Shown here: positions 7,606 through 13,850 of the stretch, one piece after another
How the letters are laid out: each line of letters begins with the position of its first letter
How positions within the stretch are numbered: position 1 is the stretch's first letter
NCBI GenBank assembly: GCA_025924755.1
Contig: JAICHT010000065.1
Span: 1-13,850, forward strand
Source: Chitinophagaceae bacterium
GTDB lineage: Bacteria; Bacteroidota; Bacteroidia; Chitinophagales; Chitinophagaceae
DNA length: 13,850 nucleotides
Direction of reading: 5' to 3'
Notes under the pieces: model-generated
Database searches by the model: none
Seen by the model: only the letters and a program-made list of their open reading frames with translations
What the model was told of the DNA's origin: nothing
Program-made: the position numbers and the translations under genes

Positions 7606-9123
7606 TTAAAGTACTGTTTTAGATTGAACAAATTCCATAGTATTTTTTACACCTTGCTGCATTATCATTTCAAGGTTTTCCGTTACTGCATCTTTAAAAC
7701 CGGGCAACAGAGACAGATCTTCACCCCACATCGTTATATCACTTAAAACGTTTTCTACTAATTGCTGAGGCGTTAAACTATTCCACAGTTCCATAAACTG
7801 ATAGGCCCTGTCATCCTGTATTGGATATTCGTTACCGTTTATGTTGCCAAAAAATTCCTTGCCGGTTTGTTTTACAGGTTTGGAAAAGTACAGGTACCCG
7901 GCAAAACCCAATGCCATCCGCGGCGGAGGTGATGGGTGCAATTGATAATGCTTTTGCAATATAGACACAATGCGCATTTTCATTTTTGAGCTATACTGCA
8001 TGGTAATGTTAATCCAATAATGATTGAGATATTCATTACGAAAACGATCTAACACTTTATGAGCAAAGGCTTCTGCATCTGTTTTTGAAACAGCATGAGG
8101 TATGGCCGGCGCCAGTTCTTTCAACATTACCTCGCTTATATACAATCTCATTGTTTCGTCTTCCATTGCCTGCTTCACCGTTTGTATGCCGCTTAAAAAT
8201 GCAAGGCCGCAACTTAGGGTGTGTGTGCCATTTAGCAGGCGCAATTTTAGCTCGCGGTATATATCAATATTAGGCTGAATCACCACGCCTTCATCTGCTT
8301 CGGCAAACGATAGTAACTTTTTGATCTTTTCATCTCCTTCTATAGCCCATAAACAATACGCTTCCGACATGGTTAACAATTTGTCCGTATATCCCAATTC
8401 GTTTTTTAAACTGGCTAATACCCTGGCATCAGGCAAGCCGGGCACAATCCGATCTACCAATGAATTACAAAACTGGTTATAATTTTGCAGCCAGTCAATA
8501 AAGGACTTTTCTAATTTATTGATATTGGCTAGCTCTGTAACAATCTGCTGAAGTCTTTTTCCATTATCCGGGATTAATTCTGTTGGTACTATAATCATCC
8601 CGCTTTTTTCGCTTCCGTTAAATGCCAGGAAACGTTCGTATAAAAATGCCAGCAACTTTCCTGGAAATGACTTTGGCGGATGTGCATGCACGTCATCATC
8701 TTTTACTAATTGAATACCCACTTCAGTAGTATTGGAAATGATAATTTTAAGCTGCTGGTTATAGGCACAATCCAAAACCTGGTCCCAATCTTCTGTAGCA
8801 TTCAGCGCCCGGCTGATAGAAGCGTTGATAATATTCACTTCTATTTTTTTACCATCAGCCCATCCACGAATGCATTGGGTATATAAACCATCCTGCTGGT
8901 TAAAAGTAGCCAGGTCTCCCTGCGACGTGGATTTAACCACTACCACCCTGCCATTAAAAATGCCTTGCCGGTTGGCCTTATCAATAAAATAATCCGGCAA
9001 TCCTCGCAATAAGACTCCTGTACCAAACTGCAACACCTTTTCGGGTAAATCAAAAAGAGATTTTTGAGGTATCGCTACTTTGCCAGGAATTATGTTATTT
9101 ATCGTCTGTTTTGACAGGATCAT
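7606..9123 (-). CDS. uxaB: Tagaturonate reductase (altronate oxidoreductase)
   Basis: NADH-dependent reduction of D-tagaturonate to D-altronate in the cytosol. It belongs to the long-chain mannitol dehydrogenase family. The nucleotide-binding motif QFGTGVLLR lies at 32-40, and the family catalytic pattern K-x4-N-x2-H is present as Lys293, Asn298 and His301 in KLRLLNGTH. Further UxaB-like blocks are DGLYTQCIRG, SNTTEVGI, ERFLAFNG, VPTELIPDNG, FCNSLVDRIVPG, RFRNEYLNH and YPIQDD. The match favours UxaB over the fructuronate reductase UxuB. The start is taken at the ATG at 9121-9123 (505 aa); the frame is open to a TTG at 9201, but that lies inside the predicted promoter. First gene of the operon. 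Confidence 0.95.
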   Translation of the reverse strand: MILSKQTINNIIPGKVAIPQKSLFDLPEKVLQFGTGVLLRGLPDYFIDKANRQGIFNGRVVVVKSTSQGDLATFNQQDGLYTQCIRGWADGKKIEVNIINASISRALNATEDWDQVLDCAYNQQLKIIISNTTEVGIQLVKDDDVHAHPPKSFPGKLLAFLYERFLAFNGSEKSGMIIVPTELIPDNGKRLQQIVTELANINKLEKSFIDWLQNYNQFCNSLVDRIVPGLPDARVLASLKNELGYTDKLLTMSEAYCLWAIEGDEKIKKLLSFAEADEGVVIQPNIDIYRELKLRLLNGTHTLSCGLAFLSGIQTVKQAMEDETMRLYISEVMLKELAPAIPHAVSKTDAEAFAHKVLDRFRNEYLNHYWINITMQYSSKMKMRIVSILQKHYQLHPSPPPRMALGFAGYLYFSKPVKQTGKEFFGNINGNEYPIQDDRAYQFMELWNSLTPQQLVENVLSDITMWGEDLSLLPGFKDAVTENLEMIMQQGVKNTMEFVQSKTVL

Positions 9124-9172
9124 ACTAAGAGTTTTTTTGATCCGGAAAATTAATACTATTCCATTCTCTTTA

Positions 9173-9202
9173 TAAAGATACAACGAGCCGGTACTTTGCA
9201 AG
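9173..9202 (-). promoter_or_regulatory. Predicted Bacteroidota-type promoter of the uxa operon
   Basis: On the minus strand CTTG at 9202-9199 is followed after 18 bases by TATCTTTA at 9180-9173. This fits the -33 TTG and -7 TAnnTTTG elements of the Bacteroidota primary sigma factor with one mismatch in the -7. Transcription would start near 9166, leaving about 43 nt of leader before the uxaB ATG. The -33 element lies inside the second copy of the repeat described at 9196-9221. Confidence 0.55.
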
Positions 9203-9221
9203 AATAGACTATTGCAAGAAT
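9196..9221. repeat. Direct repeat TTGCAAGAAT x2 at the uxa promoter, operator candidate
   Basis: The 10-mer TTGCAAGAAT occurs at 9196-9205 and again, identical, at 9212-9221, with a 16-bp period. The first copy covers the predicted -33 element, and the second lies just upstream of it on the leftward transcript. Such placement fits a regulator binding site for induction by hexuronate, but no regulator gene is in the window, so this is inference. Confidence 0.45.
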
Positions 9222-9290
9222 GATAAAACCAGCTGAAGGCGAATTTTATTTTACAGAAATCTTATTTGATTTTAGTATAAAACGCAACTA

Positions 9291-10301
9291 CTAATTTTTC
9301 AAATTCAGCCTTCTTTCCTTCAATTCCCGCCAGGTGGTTAAAATAATACCTTGATCCTTTAAAGCTTTTCTAAAAGCGGGATCCATCATCGCCAGCATAT
9401 CGCCGCGGCGTGTAGGCCCACTATCTGATATATACTGAAAAACGGCTGTGGTGGCCGTACAATGCATAATCATCATGGTTACTCCGGGCTTCAATGATTG
9501 AATAGCTTCTATATACTTTTGCGTTTTGTAAGCCTGAAGTTTTTTATCGTCATTCTTTATACCATCCGGAATTTTCCAATCATAACTTACATTATGCAGA
9601 TCATCCAGTACCGGCAATTTTTGTTGCCATAGTACTTTACCAATAGCCTGTAGTTGTTGAATTTGCGCATTGGGTGCATGTGTTTCTTCCTGTATAATAC
9701 TATCACTACCTCCGGGCAACATTACCGGAATTTTATTTTCAATACCTAACCTTACATAGCGTTGCAAAAAAGCAGGTGAAGCAAATAAGGTTCCCATATG
9801 CGAGTCGATATGAGTAGGTTCAAAACCCATGCTTTTTGCACGGTCCAATTGCGCCCTGATTTCTTTATCTATTTCATCTGCCGATGCATGGCTTACTACT
9901 TCCTGCACACTATGCCAAAGATCGCCTGCGCTGTCAGTAAGTCCCGGCACTGCTGCTTTTCCGGCCAATGGTCCCCACCGGTATTCATTCCATTCGGAAG
10001 TGAGGGTTAAATGCAAACCAGCATCAATGGAAGGATTTTGTTTTAGGTATTGAACAAAGCCCGGAACCCATGGGCAAGGCATCATCACACTTACAGAAGT
10101 GGCTACGCCTTTTGTTAAAGCGTTTATAGCACCTTCATTCGAATCGAAGCTCATACCGGCATCGTCCACATGGAGTATTACTACTTTGGCACCTTTTGGA
10201 AAACCAAGTTTTTCCGCATAGGTACTATCATTTTTTTGTGCAAATAAGTAGTAAGAATTAGAGAAAAGCGCTAACAATAAAAGCAATCGTATAAAAGGCA
10301 T
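9291..10301 (-). CDS. Exported ChbG/YdjC-family carbohydrate deacetylase
   Basis: 336 aa with a cleavable signal peptide (MPFIRLLLLLALF, cleavage probably after Ala21 in LFAQ), so it acts in the periplasm or is surface-exposed. The YdjC/ChbG fold is a metal-dependent deacetylase of the polysaccharide-deacetylase-like group. The metal site is recognisable: Asp46-Asp47 in HVDDAG, then His164 and His168 in HIDSHMG, while His97 in GLHLTL is the second conserved histidine block. A further conserved MIMHC segment follows at about 278-282. E. coli ChbG removes one acetyl group from chitooligosaccharides and is cytosolic; the export here is different. Its real substrate is unknown. Its place directly upstream of a galacturonate operon suggests a deacetylating role on plant-derived oligosaccharides, which is only inference. 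It has its own promoter candidate. Confidence 0.85.
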   Translation of the reverse strand: MPFIRLLLLLALFSNSYYLFAQKNDSTYAEKLGFPKGAKVVILHVDDAGMSFDSNEGAINALTKGVATSVSVMMPCPWVPGFVQYLKQNPSIDAGLHLTLTSEWNEYRWGPLAGKAAVPGLTDSAGDLWHSVQEVVSHASADEIDKEIRAQLDRAKSMGFEPTHIDSHMGTLFASPAFLQRYVRLGIENKIPVMLPGGSDSIIQEETHAPNAQIQQLQAIGKVLWQQKLPVLDDLHNVSYDWKIPDGIKNDDKKLQAYKTQKYIEAIQSLKPGVTMMIMHCTATTAVFQYISDSGPTRRGDMLAMMDPAFRKALKDQGIILTTWRELKERRLNLKN

Positions 10302-10343
10302 TGAAAACAGATTTTATTAATAATAAAGGCAGGATCGTAAATG

Positions 10344-10372
10344 TAAATCTATTTTTTCAAGAGGCTTTCAAG
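10344..10372 (-). promoter_or_regulatory. Predicted promoter of the deacetylase gene
   Basis: On the minus strand TTG at 10371-10369 is followed after 17 bases by TAGATTTA at 10351-10344, one mismatch from TAnnTTTG. The expected start is near 10337, about 36 nt before the ATG at 10299-10301. This suggests that the deacetylase is transcribed apart from the propeller/phosphoesterase gene, which ends 176 bp upstream. Confidence 0.45.
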
Positions 10373-10374
10373 AG
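10355..10374. repeat. Direct repeat TTTCAAGAG x2 in the deacetylase promoter
   Basis: TTTCAAGAG occurs at 10355-10363 and 10366-10374, an 11-bp period, about one helical turn. The second copy covers the -33 element. The core TTKCAAGA is shared with the repeat pair at 9196-9221, in the same orientation relative to transcription. Confidence 0.4.
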
Positions 10375-10477
10375 AACATAATTTATATATGTGAGATAAA
10401 ACTTTAGTGGCTTTTGTTTTTAAGTAAGCAGCTTGTTCATCTATGCAATATAAAGTTCTTGATTTCACAGCTACCCC

Positions 10478-13180
10478 TTAATGTGTACCAGCTTTATAAT
10501 GTTCCTTTCGCATATCAACTTCATCATCCATATCAGGGCCTTTCATAATCTTGCGCCAGTCAATATTTTTATGATACCGCTTCATTGCCTGCTGCGGGTC
10601 GAACACCGTTTTAGACGGCATTACTAAAGTATACGGTGTGTAATCGGGCTTATCTGTAAAAAAATCCTGAAGCAGCGAAGCAGTAGCATCATACTGGTTT
10701 ACATATGGCACTCCCAAAATATTGTATATAGTTTTTAAGATAGACCCAAAGTTAGCATGCGTATGCGACGTATAGCCTCTTTTTACATAAGGTCCGGCCA
10801 TCATTAAAATACTTCTGTGCGCATCAATATGGTCTACCCCGCCCTGCGGATCATCTTCTGTTATAATAACCAACATATTTTTCCAGTAGGGGGTGCGGGA
10901 AAGAAAGTGTAGTATCCTGCCTACAGCCAGATCATTATCAGCCACATAAGAATGACGATATGGATAACCATCTTTCGGCCTGGGATCGGCGGTGTGATCG
11001 TTAGGTACCTGCATGGTAATTAATTGCGGCATTTTAGTTTTTCCCTTCAGCCACATCTTAGTAAAGTTCCTTTCAAATTGGTCCATCCGGAACTGGTCGG
11101 GAATGTTGGTATTAAAGCCGGCATAGTCATGACTGGTTCTGCTCCATAAGGCCTTCTGCATCGGCACCATTACCGCATGAGCCGCGCCGGTAGCTGTATC
11201 CATCCATTCTTCCCGAACATGTGCGGTTTCATTGGCTTCGCCAAAGTTGTAAAAAGAAACATGGCTGCGTTCCAATGCTTCCCATAAGCCGCCCCGCTCT
11301 GCATAATCTTCGGGGTCGATACTTCCTGTAGAACCAGGGAATCTTCTGCCCGATGCCTTAGAAAATATTTTAGCGGTTCTATCGGCGCTGGAGTTGGTTT
11401 CCACCCATTCATTCGGTATCACACCCATCATCCAGTGGTGGCCGTGAATAGAGGCATCACTATCACAGTAAAAGTTATCATCAAAAGCAAACTCGGTAGC
11501 CACTTTTAAATGATTGGGGGCAACGTTCACATGCCGTAAGCTGTCCCCCTCCGCAAATACGTTTACATCCACACCAAATCGTGCCAAGGTCAGGTCGCCT
11601 TTTCCTGTTTTTAATTGTCCCAATACTTCATCATAGCTTCTGTTTTCTTTGGTGATGTAAACAATGTATTTAATTGGCGTACTCCTGAAATGCGGCAAGG
11701 GTGGTAAAGGATTCGTTGGCGTATCTTTTATAGTTACCTGTACGAAAGTGTTATTAATAGCCGGCTTTGTATACGCCGCCAACCTTGTAGCATCAGGTAT
11801 GTTTATTTTTTGAAAAGTACCTAATTGAATATCGCCAATATACGTTCCCTGTACGGGCTTCACAAAGTCTTTTCCACCATTTGGCCCGGCCCCATAGCCC
11901 CGGCAGGTAATTACATACAGTTCTTTTTCATCTTTACTTAACCGTACCCTGGCAGGTCCCCAGCCGGTGGGTATAAGTCCTTTAGTTAACTTCTTTTCTA
12001 CATCTATAACGGCAATGGCATTGAAACCCAATAAGGCAACATACAAGGTTTTTTCATCCTTGCTTAATGTAATACCAAAAGGCAGTAAGCCGCGGTAACC
12101 ATCAATCAAACTATCCACTTTAATAGGAATATGGCCTACTAATTTATGCTCACGGTAATCTATAATCGAAATATTATCATTGGTAGCATTGCTCACATAG
12201 GCATACCGGCTGCCGGCTGCTATTGAATTAGGGCTGGCGCCGCCTACTACTTCTGCACCTTCTACCATCTGCCCTATCTGGTGACCGGGCTTGTATTTAT
12301 CAATTACTTTATTGGTAGCAAGATCAATAGTATATACACTCATAGCTTCAGGAGCTAAAGGACTGCCCACCCCTGGTATTTTTCTTCCATGCAAAGTATA
12401 CCCTTCAATAGATTGTTTTGTATTATCACCATATGGATGAAAGGGCAATAAATTATTGTGTTTCGTGTCGGTAATATCGGGGAGTAGCGGGTATGCATAT
12501 ACGCCTACATTCGCAACGAATGCCATTTTATGATCGGGGCTTAACGCCAAGCCAAAAGGCTGCCGCCCGGTTTTTATGGAAGCTGTTATTTTCTTTGTAT
12601 TCAGATCAATACGGACCAACCGAAAGTTACCCCGGTCCAATACTAACAATTCATGCCTATTTTCATTTAATACTAAGTCAGATGTAAAGCTGTCTTCAAA
12701 ATTAGCCGTATCAACTTTTCCGTTTAAGGAAATAGAATCTAACCGCTGCAATTTTTCAATATCATAAATTATCACAGCACCATTATCGCCCCCGCTTAGA
12801 TAAACCGTTTTAGAATCGGAAGAAAAAGCCACACCTAAAAAAGAGCCATTGGATAAAGGCGAGGGAATCGTTCCATCATAACTCGGCACCCGAATATTAT
12901 CTAACGTAGCATTATTGATGATAGTAAATACGCCATTATGCAGTGTAACGGTTTTCGATCCATCAGGCGAAACCGCCATACCAAAAGGATCGTGAGTGAT
13001 CTGTACAGTTTGCCCTGCAGGTGTTACAAAACGGCCGCTGGCCAATACGCTTTTCCCGTTCTTATCTATATGTGTGTATTCATCCTTGCCGGGCACAGTT
13101 AATAGTTGCACTTCTTTTTGTGCAGCAGCAAAAAGCCCAGAAAAAGAAAAATATAAAAAAAGTTGTACTGCCTTATTCAT
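10478..13180 (-). CDS. Exported YncE-type beta-propeller fused to phosphoesterase (AlkP superfamily)
   Basis: A 900-aa exported protein with a signal peptide (hydrophobic to Ala20, AAAQ site). Residues about 60-470 carry repeated propeller blades with the YVTN pattern, for example FSSDSKTVYLSGGDNG, LSPDHKMAFVANVG, YAYVSNATNDNISIIDY, LSKDEKTLYVALLGFN and LSKDEKELYVIT. Residues about 500-840 are a PF04185-type phosphoesterase: ENRSYD at 512-517, NDHTADP from 727, DND at 748-750, TEDDPQGG from 774 with Asp776/Asp777, His784 and His788, and HTHANFG from 806. The Asp and His clusters are probably the metal ligands of the alkaline phosphatase superfamily. The substrate is unknown; phospholipase C and acid phosphatase relatives exist. 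It starts 22 bp after the stop of the FAD oxidoreductase gene, so the two are probably one transcript. The full domain set is present and in frame. Confidence 0.88.
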   Translation of the reverse strand: MNKAVQLFLYFSFSGLFAAAQKEVQLLTVPGKDEYTHIDKNGKSVLASGRFVTPAGQTVQITHDPFGMAVSPDGSKTVTLHNGVFTIINNATLDNIRVPSYDGTIPSPLSNGSFLGVAFSSDSKTVYLSGGDNGAVIIYDIEKLQRLDSISLNGKVDTANFEDSFTSDLVLNENRHELLVLDRGNFRLVRIDLNTKKITASIKTGRQPFGLALSPDHKMAFVANVGVYAYPLLPDITDTKHNNLLPFHPYGDNTKQSIEGYTLHGRKIPGVGSPLAPEAMSVYTIDLATNKVIDKYKPGHQIGQMVEGAEVVGGASPNSIAAGSRYAYVSNATNDNISIIDYREHKLVGHIPIKVDSLIDGYRGLLPFGITLSKDEKTLYVALLGFNAIAVIDVEKKLTKGLIPTGWGPARVRLSKDEKELYVITCRGYGAGPNGGKDFVKPVQGTYIGDIQLGTFQKINIPDATRLAAYTKPAINNTFVQVTIKDTPTNPLPPLPHFRSTPIKYIVYITKENRSYDEVLGQLKTGKGDLTLARFGVDVNVFAEGDSLRHVNVAPNHLKVATEFAFDDNFYCDSDASIHGHHWMMGVIPNEWVETNSSADRTAKIFSKASGRRFPGSTGSIDPEDYAERGGLWEALERSHVSFYNFGEANETAHVREEWMDTATGAAHAVMVPMQKALWSRTSHDYAGFNTNIPDQFRMDQFERNFTKMWLKGKTKMPQLITMQVPNDHTADPRPKDGYPYRHSYVADNDLAVGRILHFLSRTPYWKNMLVIITEDDPQGGVDHIDAHRSILMMAGPYVKRGYTSHTHANFGSILKTIYNILGVPYVNQYDATASLLQDFFTDKPDYTPYTLVMPSKTVFDPQQAMKRYHKNIDWRKIMKGPDMDDEVDMRKEHYKAGTH

Positions 13181-13202
13181 ATAAAAGGAACTAATCGTTC
13201 AA

Positions 13203-13850
13203 TTATTGTACTGTAAATTTATCACTACTTACTATTGCTTCAGCCAACCCAAAAGAAAGCGTCATGCCAGCGCCGCCCAAGCCATTCACTATGGTTACAC
13301 CGGGCTCGGGGCTATGTACGAAATCTGTTTCACTAGTTTTAATTTTGGGATAGATGCCATTCCAGCTTTGCAGCAATTGCCAGCTTTTAAAATTGGCGAA
13401 GGTTTTTAAATAATCCACTATCATCTGATTGATGAATTGCCGATCAAAGGGATCATGTACTAAACCATATTCATGACTATCGCCGATGGTTAATTCACCT
13501 GCTGCATTTTGTGATACCATTACGTGAATACCCCACTTTAAATAATCCGGCATTGTTTGCTGGTAATAAGATTTAAGTTGCGGCAAGGAAGAAGCCACTT
13601 CAAATCCTTTGTAATGTATCAGCGATAAGCCGCCACACAAAGAAGGTCCTATACGCCAGTTTTCGGGCTGTGCTATCAACCGCATCATCTGCAATTTGCA
13701 TTTGGTAAAATAATGAGCAGCAAAAACTTCGGGGTACAGGGTTTCAAAATCAGCACCGCTGCATATATAAATTTCATCTGCACTCCATCGTTTTTTACCT
13801 GAAATTACAGCCGGGTATTGAAGGGAGGTAACAGCCGTATTAAAATGAAA
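13203..13850 (-). CDS. FAD-dependent oxidoreductase, TIGR03364/HpnW-like (partial, C-terminal 215 aa)
   Basis: The reading frame is open to the right edge, so the N-terminal FAD-binding GxGxxG part lies outside the window; only 215 residues and the TAA are seen. The first visible residues are FHFNTAVTSLQYPAVI, then SADEIYICSGADFETLYPEVF, where the C-S-G-A-D segment is a typical DAO-family strand-loop. The C-terminal part has GIHVMVSQNAAGELTIGDSHEYG, DPFDRQF, SWNGIYPK and a final FAD-contacting GLGGAGMTLSFGLAEAI. This pattern recalls the TIGR03364 (HpnW) clade of DAO-like flavoenzymes, proposed from synteny to oxidise aminophosphonates. The assignment is from memory of the family, and related amino-acid or glycine oxidases remain possible. 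It is co-oriented with and 22 bp from the phosphoesterase gene. Confidence 0.8.
   Translation of the reverse strand, partial: FHFNTAVTSLQYPAVISGKKRWSADEIYICSGADFETLYPEVFAAHYFTKCKLQMMRLIAQPENWRIGPSLCGGLSLIHYKGFEVASSLPQLKSYYQQTMPDYLKWGIHVMVSQNAAGELTIGDSHEYGLVHDPFDRQFINQMIVDYLKTFANFKSWQLLQSWNGIYPKIKTSETDFVHSPEPGVTIVNGLGGAGMTLSFGLAEAIVSSDKFTVQ

Noticed and set aside
9124..9201. N-terminal extension of 26 codons on uxaB starting at TTG
   Set aside because: It would lie over the predicted promoter and leader; the ATG at 9123 fits the family.
1..13850. CRISPR arrays, tRNA or rRNA genes, complete insertion sequences, integrases, defence systems
   Set aside because: I looked for regularly spaced repeats, cloverleaf-like segments, transposase or recombinase motifs and terminal inverted repeats, and saw none that holds up.

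Overview
The window reads as a chromosomal segment of a Bacteroidota bacterium, most like Chitinophagaceae. Base composition is moderate (about 40% GC by eye). Most genes lack a clear Shine-Dalgarno. The two best promoter candidates fit the Bacteroidota -33 (TTG) / -7 (TAnnTTTG) pattern rather than -35/-10. The proteins are of Bacteroidota type. Every gene I can support lies on the minus strand, so transcription runs from right to left.

Right part (13850 to about 10478): the C-terminal part of an FAD-dependent oxidoreductase (DAO superfamily, resembling the TIGR03364/HpnW aminophosphonate-associated clade) runs off the edge. 22 bp downstream of it lies a 900-residue exported protein that joins a YVTN/YncE-type beta-propeller to an alkaline-phosphatase-superfamily phosphoesterase. 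The middle (10371 to 9291) holds a monocistronic-looking gene for an exported ChbG/YdjC-type carbohydrate deacetylase with its own predicted promoter.

Centre (9202 to 1450): a compact six-gene hexuronate operon in the order uxaB, uxaA, uxaC, kdgK, eda, exuT. It encodes the whole route for D-galacturonate: uptake by ExuT, isomerisation by UxaC, reduction by UxaB, dehydration by UxaA, phosphorylation by KdgK and cleavage by Eda to pyruvate plus glyceraldehyde 3-phosphate. The glucuronate-specific genes uxuA and uxuB are absent, and so are a pathway regulator, pectinases and SusC/SusD genes. The operon promoter is predicted just before uxaB. It overlaps a 10-bp direct repeat whose core (TTKCAAGA) also occurs twice in the deacetylase promoter.

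Left part (1449 to 1): an AT-rich gene-free stretch of about 680 bp with a good minus-strand terminator hairpin, a second long palindrome and an imperfect repeated 22-23 bp segment. After it come two small orphan genes of unknown function (102 and 64 codons).

Several open frames begin at unlikely TTG codons. I re-called the starts of uxaB, uxaA, uxaC and the 102-aa gene to internal ATGs, using family length and alignment where a family is known.
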